Shown in pieces: positions 1 through 11,145 of a stretch of DNA of 64,000 nt. Every line of letters starts with the position of its first letter. The first letter of the stretch is position 1. Source of the stretch: Humulus lupulus (taxonomy: Eukaryota > Streptophyta > Magnoliopsida > Rosales > Cannabaceae); the NCBI RefSeq assembly GCF_963169125.1, contig NC_084799.1:65208643-65272642 (forward strand), read 5' to 3'. The translations under genes were made by a program, and so were the position numbers. Under the pieces are notes generated by a model that searched no databases, was not told the origin of the DNA, and worked only from the letters and a program-made list of their open reading frames with translations.

Positions 1-1867
1 ATGAACCATACAATTAAGTCCAACTTAGGCAAATGGGTCTTATCAATTGGGCTTGTTTGGAGGAGGGTTGGGTCCAGTATGTCGTTCTCACTACTAGGGC
101 TCTCAAACTTCCATACAAGGTCCAAAAGACAGGAATTTAAACCTTCATTTTATTAATTGTTATTAATTGATTAGGTCCACTATAGTCATGCAAAACAAAT
201 GGGTCTTCACAAGTGGAATCACCCACAAGAGAGGAATTTAAACTTTATATTTTCTAATTGGCTCAAATAAAACCTATCATTTTATGAATGTTTTATTTAG
301 CAAAATCCATATATTAAGCAAACATATGGGTCATTATATGCATCTAAGCTCAATTGCAAAAATATCACATATAGTGCAAACAGACATGTTATAATTGGAT
401 GGGCCTAATCATGTTACCATATGAGCAAGTCCATGAATTTATGCAAAAATACCACAATTTATTTCATTTACGAAAATACAGCAATTAATTTTCTAGAATT
501 TATCCAAAATTAAATTAATTAATTACAAAAATTAAGTCAATTTAAATGAAATTTATCAACAATTAACAAAAGTTAATTTAAATTTCATTTATCAACAATC
601 AACTTAATTTAGGTCATTTTAAAAAATATTAATTTAATTTAAATATGATTTATCAACAATTAACAAAATTTAATGTAAATCCCATTTATAAAAAAAAATT
701 ATTAATTGGTTTGAAAAAAGTGATATTTTTCAAAATTTAACCAACTTTAAATTTTAAAACAAATATCTTTAATTGTTTTTCAAAAAATATATTGTGTTGT
801 TACAACTATGGTAAATATTTTAACCATTTACTAAAAAATAAAAATATTAATAGTTATAACAATCCTAAAATATCTTAAAACAGTCAAACAAATTCAAATA
901 TCCATAAATATCTAGTTAATAAATTTTAAATTTCAAATAATTTAAATATTAAAATTCATAGAATAATCAGATATTAATATTTTCAAATAAAATATATTAA
1001 AAAAATAAGTATTTAAAAAAATATCTTTAATATCTGATAATTTAATTATAATATTTTAATATATTAAAAGATTTAAAATTAATTAGTTAACCTATTTTTA
1101 AATTTGAATTTGAATCTTTGTAGAAAATATCTAATTTTTAAATATCAAACAACAAAAATATCTTATTTTAAAAGCATTTTTAAATGATAAAATAAATTTG
1201 ATATTTTTGGGTTTGTTATAAAAAAATCAATTTCATATTTTTTATTATCTTTAATTTTTTTTAAAAATAATTATGGATGAACGGTACCCAATGTTCACCG
1301 TGGCCCCGTGTGCTGGGGAGACGCGCGCGCGCATTGGCACTGGCTACCAAGGGTCACGCGTGCGGGTTGCTACTGATGCGCACGGAGGTGCGCCGTGCAT
1401 CCGGGAGCTGCGCGCACGAAAGGGTGATGTATGTGCGGGGAGGGGGCTAGCGCGCTCAGATGCGCGCACAGGAGGACTTGCAGCCCAAAAAAAAAAAAAT
1501 TTTAATTGTGTAATTTTTCAACCTAAAACGCTTTCTAAATAATTTTTACAATGTTTTACTCCAAACAAAGCTTTTATAAAAATTAATTGCATAGAAAACA
1601 CAACAAAATAACCCAAATTTGCTAATAATCACATAAAAATTAATATGCTTCATAAAAAAACATAAAATCAATTCAATTACTCAACACATAGAATAATTCA
1701 ATTTTTACCATGTTCATGCATGAAAATAAGATTACCAAAGGCACTGAGGCCAGTTGTTCGGAATACTTATACATGATCTTATTTATTTTCATGTAAATCA
1801 TACATTAAACAAATTAATATAAGAAAACCTAGAGCATGTTTCTATAATTGAATTTAAACAGAGATAA
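1..1867 (-). mobile_element. Leader region of copia element H (partial, antisense)
   Basis: This stretch lies just inside the antisense LTR of H (LTR 1868-22373), so on the minus strand it reads as the internal leader between LTR and gag. It is AT-rich apart from a GC-rich island near 1297-1480. The same layout (LTR, AT-rich leader, GC-rich island) occurs in copia J at 18732-19140. I saw no gag or pol motif; those would lie beyond the left edge of the window. No clear tRNA primer-binding site remains next to the LTR, so the LTR/leader boundary is approximate. Confidence 0.4.
1297..1480. other. GC-rich island in copia H leader
   Basis: A sharp GC-rich patch with runs of GCGC sits in DNA that is otherwise mostly A and T. 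It can be read as part of an 89-codon ORF (1273-1542), but that ORF has no recognisable domain, and a similar island in the leader of copia J (18990-19140) is not preserved as an ORF. I read it as a structural feature of the retrotransposon 5' leader, not a gene. Confidence 0.5.
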
Positions 1868-2620
1868 TGATAAGAACACTTATATTATGTGCAGCGGAAT
1901 GAATAAGTCATTCCTTCAGTTTCTCTAATTCTTGTATCCTTCTGTCGCAGGGTATCACCAAGAAACTGAACCGATCTTCAAATTTCTTCACAGTCTTCCA
2001 AAGTATCCTTAGAATCATCTAGACTAGAGTGGGAAATTCTCAACACATGAGATAGATACATAAAGAAGAAGAGAAGAGAATATTGAGGCTTAGAAAAGGA
2101 TTTTTGCCGTAGAGAGAGTCTAAAACCCTAAAGCATCAAAACTAGATCATCTAATCATCTTTTTCAACTCTCACTTAGCATTCCTTTTATAGGCTCAATT
2201 AGGTCACTTATTTAATTAAAAATATAAATAAAATAATAGGCAATATCAGCCCTTAGGTCAAAATTCGCATGGGATATAGGCCCATGAAATTTCTCATTTA
2301 ATTATAAGCCCGTTGGAGTTAAAATCAAGGCCTACATTATTTTCTAATGATTAATTATTTATATCCTTTATCAAATTAATTATTTATAATTTGAACCTTG
2401 ATTTAAACTTATTTATTAATTTAGACACCAATTTTTCTTAATTAATAAATTTTCCCTAAAATCTCTTTTCTTTTCTAAATTGCATAACTCTATGAAACTA
2501 TCCAAAATGACCTAGTCAACTTTGATAATTAAATCAATTAATTGAGACTATCTAGATGATTTTATCCAAGGTACATTGGGGACCACGGGTCTATGAAATC
2601 AAGCTCCAATAAGTTATCAT

Positions 2621-3238
2621 TGTTGACCCTCGTTTTGGCCAACTGACATGGAGTCAAATGCTTGATGTGATCGAAAGTATTGAATAAGATCTAATGGAAA
2701 GAAAAATAGACAGCACAACAATTTGTAGTGGTTCGGCCCCAAGAATTGGTAATGACCTACGTCCACTTAGGCTATTATTGATCTTGATTCTCAAAGGGGT
2801 GATCAAAGAACTGGGGTTCTTTGAGTTTTACAAGCCTTAGAGGGATGATTAATACAACCGAAAGATAATAGCCAAAATTCCCTTGCTCTCTCTTCTAAAG
2901 CACAAACAAAAATTAGCCAAAAAGTCCCCCCCCCCCCCCCCCTTGAGCTACCTCTTCTCTATTTATAGGCTTAAGGTCAGTTACATGAATCAATCAAAGA
3001 TATTTTTACCTAATTAATCAGATAATCAGGTATAAAGGGAAATAATCTCGGATATGATTAAAACTGTACAAGATTATTAAAAAATATACGGAGTATACGA
3101 GCAGTCTGGTCGTATATAAAACTCAAATGCTGTGTCAGGGGAACATCCCTGATCGATGGTCGAACAGAACCTCTTGCAGGTGTCATCCACATGTTGAAAA
3201 TATTTGCCACGTCATCCATACCTACTTTTTGGATAACA
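2621..3238 (-). repeat. 3' LTR of gypsy A
   Basis: On the plus strand it starts TGTTGACCC and ends GGATAACA, the TG...CA form expected of an LTR. It matches 14059-14666 closely by eye. The antisense TATA box (TATAAATA on the minus strand) is at 2960-2967. It differs from its partner by an expanded C run at 2926-2942 (17 C against 5). Confidence 0.95.
2960..2967 (-). promoter_or_regulatory. LTR TATA box, gypsy A 3' LTR
   Basis: TATAAATA on the minus strand. The same box is at 14388-14395 in the 5' LTR, where it would drive the genomic transcript of element A. Confidence 0.6.
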
Positions 3239-3252
3239 TTTTCCCCCCAAGT
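3239..3252 (-). other. Polypurine tract of gypsy A
   Basis: Directly inside the 3' LTR the minus strand reads CTTGGGGGGAAAA up to the LTR start, a good plus-strand primer. Its position confirms the minus orientation of element A. Confidence 0.85.
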
Positions 3253-3472
3253 TTATTTATTACGACCAGCAATAAATAAACTTTAGGAAAATGACCCTTC
3301 GATTACTCCACCAACTCTGTTAGAGTAGTTCGTGCCTCCTTGAAAAAAGTGACCTAATCCCGTCCAATCATGCATTTTCGGTTCCCAAGTAATCTTTTGA
3401 CAGCTATCACGCTTTCCCATGCTTCAAAAAAGGGTAACTTATGATTGCCTCTTTTTAACATATCTCAGACAA

Positions 3473-3480
3473 TATATATA
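3473..3480 (+). promoter_or_regulatory. Candidate TATA box for antisense gene of A
   Basis: TATATATA lies on the plus strand about 1.2 kb before the antisense gene's ATG. It precedes a probable untranslated exon ending at 3657 with the splice donor GTAAAT. Element B has the same arrangement (TATAAATA at 40353, donor GTAAGT at 40568). Both untranslated exons also share the string CCAAGAACTC, which supports a real promoter and leader. Confidence 0.4.
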
Positions 3481-4688
3481 CAACCTTCAAAATTACTTTT
3501 TCACCTTTTACGAGCTATCTCTTTGTCAAGAACACTCCAAGAACTCCCAAGACAAAACCCAGAAATTTATCCGAAGATCATCCTTCGTTGTTCCAGGAAT
3601 ATGCTGCTCGCACGCCTAGAATCAAAGTTTCTCCAGGACTTCTCAATCTTCGCATAGGTAAATTTTAGAACTTTCGTACCCTTTATTGTGCGGTGCATGT
3701 CTGCTTATGCTAGTTTTTTAGGCTCTGAAACAGTGTCGTGTTCTTGGGTAAAGATATAGGAAAATTGGACGTTTGCCGACTGATGTTAGATATGGTAGAG
3801 CATACTTGCTTTGTAGGGGTTATGAATCAGTTTGATAGTCGAGATCATAGGTTTAGGACGTAAAATCGAAGTAAAAATTAGATTTTTAGGCTAGTTGAAA
3901 AATTGGGTTTTTCCCGCCCTTACTGGAGTTGAAAAAGCTTTTTCAGAAAAAAAAATTTACTTTCACTTTTTGATCTGTTTTTCAAACTAGCCTTAGTCAA
4001 AAAAATAGGGGTGGGGTGCAGTTCTTAAACATAAAAATGGTGAGAAAAGAAAGAGGAAGTGATCCAGTTCGCTTCCGGTGTATGGAATGAGGCGCAAAGC
4101 AAATACCCCTGAGAAGGAGGTCTTGGCTGCTCTCAAGGCCATGGTAACCTCCGATCAAAACTATTCTAGGCCAGTTTTAGTTGCTTTTCTTCAGCTTTCT
4201 CTTACATTCTTACATAGTCATATTCACCGTAGAGAGCTCTAGAGAAGAAAGATCCATCTTTCCCTTAAAATGGAATAGTAATAGCTAGGGCGGAAAAGCA
4301 AGAAGGCAGTTAAGTTGTTTACCAGTTCAAACCAGCTAGTATCAATATGCTTTCAAGCGTGAGTATTTTAAGCAAGTTTCTAGTCTCATACCTGTAATCG
4401 CATATTACCTAAAAATTTCAATTTTTCGTTAGAATGTTGCTGGTCGTATAAAAGTTAGACTTTTATACACGAACATCGTTATTCTAACCAACTTCTTAGG
4501 CTCTTCCTCCTCACCTCCCCCTTTTTCTGTTCGCAGCTTTTAGTGCCAGACTTGTGGGGAGGTGAGAGGCCGATAGACGATGACTTGCTTGTACAACTGC
4601 TCGAGGGTGAAGAGCAGCCAACTCAGTGAATTCAAGAGATTCCCTTTTCGCGAGTTTCTCCTCCAATACCTCAACCGACTCTCGTCAG
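3481..4688 (+). other. Probable 5'-UTR exon and intron of antisense gene A
   Basis: A pyrimidine-rich leader runs to about 3657, followed by a candidate donor (GTAAAT at 3658). A candidate acceptor ending CGTCAG lies at 4688, immediately before the ATG at 4690; another acceptor is possible near 4539. The two small ORFs inside (3419-3619 and 3445-3657) have no recognisable content. Assignment is by analogy with element B, where both splice sites are stronger. Confidence 0.35.
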
Positions 4689-4689
4689 C

Positions 4690-7167
4690 ATGGGTCGTGC
4701 CAAGTCTACCGCCAAAAAGAAGAAAAATCCTTCAAATCCTTCAACTCAGCCTAGCTCGCAGACTGGGGTTCCCTCGATCAGTGGTCGAGATAATAATGCT
4801 CCTGACCCTCGCATCCAAGTCAAAGCCCATCCTCGGCATTCGGTTCTTCCTGACGTCGACTGGTATCTTGCCCCACTCAGTCATGTAACCCCTAGGATGC
4901 TGGCCAACTACTTCAGAAAATACGGCCTTTCTGGGGTAACCCTCAAACTCCCTACTGCGGATGAGCGGGCGAATTTTCCTGGTGGTGTTTCTAGCGCCTG
5001 GTCGAGATATCACATAGAGGCTGGGGCTACCCTTCCTCTTCATCCATTTTTCCAGGGGGTGGCGAACTATTTTGGAGTCGCCCCATTTCAAATCACACCA
5101 AATGGATATAGAATGCTTGCTGCACTCTATATCCTTTATAACCACAAAAAATGGCCCGAGCCTACCCCTCACGAGATCAATTACCTTTTTGACCTTAAGT
5201 CCAACCCCCAATAGTCTGGTACGGGGTTCTTTCACTTTTGTCACCAGGAGTCTAGCCAAACCTTCCTGAGTGACACAACCCATATTTCAAACGTGGGGAA
5301 ATACAGTCAGGAGTATTTCCTCACGACCGACATGGTTGCGAATAACCTGGCCTTCACTCGAGGAGGTAAAAGTCTTTTTCCATTGGTCGCTGTTTTTATT
5401 TAGCATTTTTCCTTGCATTTTTTCTTAAACTTCTTGTCATTTTCAGACCCATGGTTGCGACCAGACCCAACACCAGACATGGTGTTGAGGTCTACCATGT
5501 TGGCCAGCATGACGGACATTGAGAAGAGCGTCAAATCTCTAGTCACCGAGGCCAACTTGAGGCTAGTTGGCCTCCGGGCTCCTCACCAGGATGTGAGGGA
5601 ATCCGCGGCAGGTAGTGCCACTGCCGAGGAAGAACCCGAGCAGCAACCGCCAGTGTCTCCTCCTCGACGGAGACCAACTGGGGTTACAATCAGGGAACCC
5701 GTTGGCACCCCCCCAGCAGAAAGGTCTTCTGCCCCCCAAGGAAAGGGAAAACAAAAGGCGACCGAGCCTGTCATAGACTTAGACGAGTCCTCTGACAAAA
5801 ATGGTATAGTTATTTCATTCCTATATAGCTTGCCAATTCCCTGTCACTTATTTTACGGGGACGGCAATTTTACATATGCTCCAAACCTAGGGCCAAACTT
5901 CTTCATGCCAGAGAGTGAGTGTATGACTAGTAGAGTCAATAGTATAGCGACCAGTAGTAATAGCTCGGGTATTGGACTTTACAATTTTTCTTTATTTCTT
6001 TTCTGATGCAACATAATTTGTCATCCATTTTGGCTCACTGTTCGCATGTTTACTTCTTTTGCAGAAATGGCCTCTACCAACGTCTTCGACATCTACAGCA
6101 CTCAGGAGGAAGAAGAAGTCCCCCTGGTTCGCAGGAAGAAGTCGTCCATGCGACATGCTGGGGAGTCCAGCCAAATGCCCTCGGTTAAGAGGAACCGAGC
6201 CTCGGGCCCTTCGGCAGACGGGCCTTCTGCCCAAGACACTGAACAGCATCCTCTCGAGCAGGAGGTTCCACCTCCAAATGTTCCAGCTGCCAAAGCTCCA
6301 TCTCCCTCAGCCCCTACCGAACAAACACAACAGGCTGGGGGGGCTTCTCCCAGGACGGAACTGTCACACCGCACCCTGAGGTCTGCCAAGGACTGCCTGG
6401 CCAAAATCCTCAAACATGACCACTGCAAAGAGACCATGGCAGGGACAGGAAATGGGGGTCGATCAGATCATCAACAGGGCCCTGAACGAGATAGCCAGTG
6501 TAAGCATCTTACTTTTCTTTACTTATAATCTGATTTTTTTGAAGTTTTTCTAATATTTGTTTTTTGCGTAGGCCATGCTGACTTTAACGGTTGCCCGTCT
6601 ACGTTCGGGTGCTAGCATCGAGCAGTCTCGTGCTCGGGAGTTGAAGTTGATGGAGGAGCTTCAAGCCACGAAGGCAAGGCATGCGAGGGAGCTGGAAGTG
6701 GTGACCCAAAGGACTCATTGGCCGCGGATCTGGTGGAGAAACAGGCCTCTCTAGAAAGTGCTAGAAAACAGAGAGAGGAGTACCAGGAGGCCAACCGAAT
6801 CCACTGGCACGAAGTCAAAAGGCTCGAGGGAGAACAGCTCGTGAAAGACAAGAGCATTGCCAGCTTAAAGAGCCAACTGGAGCAACTCAAGCTCACGAAC
6901 GCCAAAGACCTGGAAAGGTACAAGAACGTGACACTTCGATGCTTCTATGATTTTTGGAAGCATAACCAAAGTGCCAACTTCGACTACCTTCCAGAGGATG
7001 CTAGGAAAGCTGAGTTGGCTCGCTACACTGCTCGCCTGGCTGCTGAAGAAAGGGCCAGAGTTCCTGCTTCCCCTGAAATTTTGCTGGCCATGGGGATGGA
7101 TGGAGGGGAAGCTATAGAAGAAGTAGTCAACCAAGATGTTCCCCAAGATCCTCTTGCTGCCCCTTAG
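4690..7167 (+). pseudogene. Antisense Transposase_28-type gene carried by gypsy A
   Basis: This gene lies opposite to gag-pol, between integrase and the 3' LTR. Four exons can be traced: 4690-5365, 5447-5803, 6065-6499 and 6572-7167, with GT...AG introns. The first two introns are phase 1 and keep frame exactly; the third is phase 0. Exon 1 encodes the globular domain typical of plant putative gypsy-type transposon proteins (PF04195), with a PLHPFFQGV...APFQITPNGYR motif. Exons 2-3 are proline- and acid-rich linker. Exon 4 is a long charged coiled coil ending in an aromatic motif (FYDFWKHNQSANFDYL). The copy is broken by a TAG at 5212 and frameshifts near 6455 and 6712. Extra antisense ORFs are known from Tat elements; their role is not established. 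Confidence 0.75.
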
Positions 7168-7854
7168 TTTTTTTTTTCTTGTTTTCTTTTTCTTACACGA
7201 CCCACGGGTCGTGATGCAAAGACAATATATATATATATATATTTTTATTGCTGCACGAGCAGCTTTATCTTTTAAACTTAACATTTACATCCGAGCAGTA
7301 CTACTCGCGGTGTAAAAGAATTCTTTTGATATTATAATATTTTTGCTTTATTATATCATCTGTTCGCATGACCGAACTTAGCATAGTACTTTGGTTTGAC
7401 TTAACAAAATATAAAATTTTGAAAAATACTCTAAGTACCGTAGCATGCTTTCACTTATTTTGCTCATGTGTTTACATACCTTTTGGTATGCTTTGCTTCC
7501 TCTGTACCTTATATGCCCCCCAAGTGATCGAGGAGCTTTAGGTCCTTGGTCACTTGCCTTGACCAAAACCTGTACAAACATTGCTGCTTGGTATAAAACA
7601 TGAAAATTGTAATACAGCAAAACAACACACGTAATGAGCTAATACTTGTAAAAAATTACAAAGTTTGGCAAGAATGACTGGTTGTGCACAGTCCCTTATA
7701 ATTCTTGTATTAAATGGACTAAACATGTCTTTACGAGTGATCTTAAAAAAGATCTTACACTTATAAGCGATTAGCCATATCTCATGACCAACCCTTTTTC
7801 AAAAACTTGTAAAAAGTAAAAATTAATATAAGCCAGTCCTTTAAGAAAGACTGT
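7168..7854. other. Spacer between antisense gene and integrase, element A
   Basis: About 690 bp separate the convergent ends of the antisense gene and integrase. The stretch is AT-rich and includes a short TA run near 7227-7242. I see no ORF with recognisable content and no clear tandem array, unlike the same interval of element B. Confidence 0.6.
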
Positions 7855-9085
7855 TTACTGATAATACTTGCGCAGGTGTTCTCCATTCCAATAATGTGGA
7901 ACGAGGTCTCCATTCAAGCGTGCAAATTTGTAAGTGCCTGGATAAAGGACTTCTTCAATCTGGTAAGGTCCTTCCCAGTTTGGTCCGAGTACTCCGGCAG
8001 CTTGGTCGCGGATGTTTAAGAAAACTCTTCGAAGTACCAAGTCCCCGATGCTGAACTTTCTTTCTTTCACTTTAGAGTTTTTGCTGATATGTAGCTACTC
8101 GGAGCTGGGCTTTTTCTCTTTTCTCTTCGACTAGGTCTAGGGACTCCATCAACAATTGGCTATTTCGGTCTTGGTCGTATGTTATTCTGCGATGCGAGGG
8201 CGGGTTTAACTCGACAGGCAACATGGCCTCGTACCCGTATGCTAAGGAAAATGGGGTATGACCTGTTGCTGTTCAGTGGGATGTTCTATACGACCAGAGG
8301 ACTTCAGGCAACTGTTCTGGCCATGATCCTTTAGCTTCCTTGAGCCTTTTCTTCAGGGTATCTTTCAATGTTTTATTAACTGCTTTGACCTGCCCATTCG
8401 CTTAGGGGTGAGCAACTGAAGAAAAGCTCTTGATGATGCCATGCTTCTCGCAGAAGTCTATGAATAAGTCACTATCAAACTAGGTGCCATTGTCCGAGAC
8501 AATCTTTCTTGGCAATCCATATCGACAAACAATGTTTTTGATAACAAAATCAAGTACTTTCTTTGTCGTTATGGTTGCGAGCGGTTCAGCCTCGACCCAT
8601 TTTTTGAAGTAGTCGACAGCTACCACTGCATATTTCACACCACCTTTCCCTGTAGGCAAGGACCTGATCAAATCTATATCCCATACTGCGAAGGGCCATG
8701 GACTTTGCATTTGCTTTAACTCATTGGGAGCTGCTCGTGGGATCTTCGAAAACCGCTGACACTTATCGCACTTTCGCACGAACTCCATCGAGTCCTCATT
8801 CATCGTTGGCCAGAAATATCCCTGCCTTATAATCTTTTTCAATAGGCTTTGCCCCCCAGCGTAGTCTCCGTAGAAGCCTTCATGTACCTCCTTCATCAGC
8901 TCTCTAGCCTTTTCTGGTGTAACACATCTGAACAATGGCATTGAGTATCCTCTTCGGTATAAAATACCATCGACCAGGATATACCTTGCAGACTGTCTCT
9001 GAAGGGTCCTGGCTTTGTTTCTATCCGCTGGCAGTGTGCGGTTTGTGAGATACTCTAAGTATGGTGCCCTCCACGTATCTGTTAA
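7855..9085 (-). pseudogene. Integrase of gypsy A
   Basis: Integrase inserts the retrotransposon cDNA into chromosomal DNA. The amino end has a zinc-binding region with CDKCQRF, but the second histidine of the usual HX3-4H pair is tyrosine here (GDYAGG; element B has GDHAGR). The catalytic core shows VAVDYFKKWVEAEP and SDNGT, followed at once by an in-frame TAG at 8480. The carboxyl end is open at 7855-8070 in another frame, with GPNWEGPYQI, a chromosome-interaction fold common in gypsy integrases. Further stops lie near 8405. The protein is not functional in this copy. Confidence 0.85.
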
Positions 9086-10389
9086 CTAGATCATCATACT
9101 GGTTTCGTCTGCTCGTATGCTTGGTGCGCATAGCCGCTCAACTGGCACTATATTTAAAGTGTTAGCATCTTTTGCACTCGCGAGTTTGGCTAAGGCATCC
9201 GCATTTGAATTCTGATCTCGAGGTATTTGCTGGAGGGTATATATTTCAAATTGTGCCAGCAGATCCTTTGTTTTATTCAGATAAGCCACCATTTTTAGGC
9301 CTCGTGCCTGGTACTCCCCTAAGACCTGATTCACTACCAGCTGTGAATCACTGTAGATATCCAGCACTTTTACGTTCATGTATTTGGCTAATCTTAATCC
9401 ATCGAGTAGGGCTTCATATTCAGCCTCGTTGTTCGAAGCCGTGAAATCAAACCTAACTGCGCAGTGAAATCGATGCCCTTCTGGCGTTATCAATATCACT
9501 CCTGCTCCTGCGTGGGATTCGTTGGATGATCTGTCTGTGAATAGTTTCCACGAAGGAGCTTCAACTTGAGGCTCAGGTGCATTAGGCTCTTCACCTCGCT
9601 CATTATCTAGAAGTTCAATGAATTCAGCAATGAAGTCAACCAAGACTTGTCCTTTTATTGCTGCTCGCGGTGAGTATGCTATATCGAACTGCTCGAGTTC
9701 GACTGCCCATTTCAACAAACGACCTGCAGCCTCTGGCTTTTGCAAAACTTTCTGAAGGGGCTGGTCAGTCAAGACTGTGATTGGATGGGCTTGGAAGTAA
9801 GGAAGTAACTTCCTTGAGGCCAAAATTATACAATAGGCTAACCTTTCAATGGGAGGATACCTCAATTCGGCTCCGATCAACCTCTTGCTCACATAGTATA
9901 CCGCCTTTTGTACGCCTTCTTCTTCTCTTACCAACACCGCACTAGCAGCATATTCGGTGATCGCCAGGTATATGAACAAAGTTTCCCCATCTACAGGCTT
10001 TAATAAGACGGGAGGCTGCGCCATGTGGGCTTTTAAGGCTTGGAAATCCTGTTCGCAGTTTTCAGTCAACTCGAACTTCTTTTTGCCTCTAAGTAGATTA
10101 AAGAAAGGAACACACTTATCTGTTGATTTTGAAATAAATCTACTGAGTGCGGCAATCCTTCCAGTCAAACTTTGCACATCTTTGATCTTCATTGGCAATT
10201 TCATATCAATCAGGGCCTTGATCTTCTCGGGATTAGCTTCGATTCCTCTTGAATTGATAATGAACCCCAAGAACTTCCCTGATCCTACTCCGAAGGAACA
10301 TTTGAGAGGATTTAGCTTCATCTGGTATTTGTTCAGAACATTGAAACACTCTTGTTAATCCTTCACATGTCCTTCTGCCTTTTTTGACT
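9086..10389 (-). pseudogene. RT thumb, RNase H and second (archaeal-type) RNase H of gypsy A
   Basis: A 411-codon open stretch (9086-10321) runs from the RT thumb (KFLGFIINSRGIEANPEK) through the first RNase H (around LAITEYAASAVLV and the DQPLQKVLQKPEA region) to a second RNase H (FTDRSSNESHAGAGVILI, NNEAEYEALLDGL, YSDSQLVVNQV). Two successive RNase H domains are diagnostic of the Tat lineage; the second is thought to have replaced the function of the first. A stop near 10357 and the upstream frameshift separate it from the RT palm. Confidence 0.9.
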
Positions 10390-11145
10390 TCACCAGCATG
10401 TCATCAACGACACCTCCATGTTTATCCCAATCAACTCCTTAAACATGTGGTTAACTAGTCGCTGGTAAGTCGCACCAGCATTTTTCAATCCGAAGGGCAT
10501 TACTTTGTAACAGTATAGCCCTGTATCGGTTTGAAAGCTAGTGTAATCCTCATCAGAGGGATGCATACTAATCTGATTGTCCCCTGAGTATGCATCCATG
10601 AAGGAGAGGATCTCATGGCTTGCAATTGCATCGACCAGCTGGTCGATCCTTGGGAGTGGGAAGCAATCTTTAGGGCAGGCTTTGTTAAGGTCTGTGAAAT
10701 CCACGCAGGTCCGCCATTTGCCATTTGACTTAGGAACCAGCACTGGATTAGAGACCCACGATGGATAAAATGCCACCCTGATGAACCCATTCTCCTTCAG
10801 TTTTTCAACTTCTTCCTTTAAGGCTTTTGATCTGTCTTTATCGAGCAGCCTTCTTTTCTGTTGCACGGGTGGAAAGCTTTTGTCAACGTTCAGGACATGG
10901 CTGATGACTGCAGGATCTATCCCAACCATGTCTTTATGCGACCAGGCGTAAACTTCCTGGTTCTTCCTCAAAAATTCCACCAATGCGTATTTGGTTGTTG
11001 TCTCTAAGTTTTTGCCGACCTTCACAACTCTGGTCGGATGCTCTTCATCGAGTTGGACCTCTTCAAGGTCCTCGACAGGTCTTATATCCTCTTCAAAATC
11101 CCCAAAGCGAGGATCTAAGTCTCTATCCTCACTTTGGGCAACACC
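10390..11145 (-). pseudogene. Reverse transcriptase of gypsy A
   Basis: The RT domain has the gypsy landmarks VLVPKSNGKWRTCVDFTDLN, PLPRIDQLVDA, FMDAYSG and MPFGLKNAGATYQRLV. Reading continues in the gag-protease frame after a stop at 11146. It breaks just before the catalytic motif: a single missing base in the codon ahead of the VDD residues shifts the frame and ends the ORF at 10390. The neighbouring element B keeps an intact YVDDMLVKS here, so the loss is specific to this copy. Confidence 0.9.

Noticed and set aside
1273..1542. 89-codon ORF in a GC-rich island
   Set aside because: It lies in the copia H leader, antisense to the element, has no domain, and exists because stops are rare in GC-rich DNA.
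4741..5283. 180-codon minus-strand ORF
   Set aside because: It is a shadow of exon 1 of the antisense gene; the plus-strand reading has the recognisable domain and splice-frame agreement.
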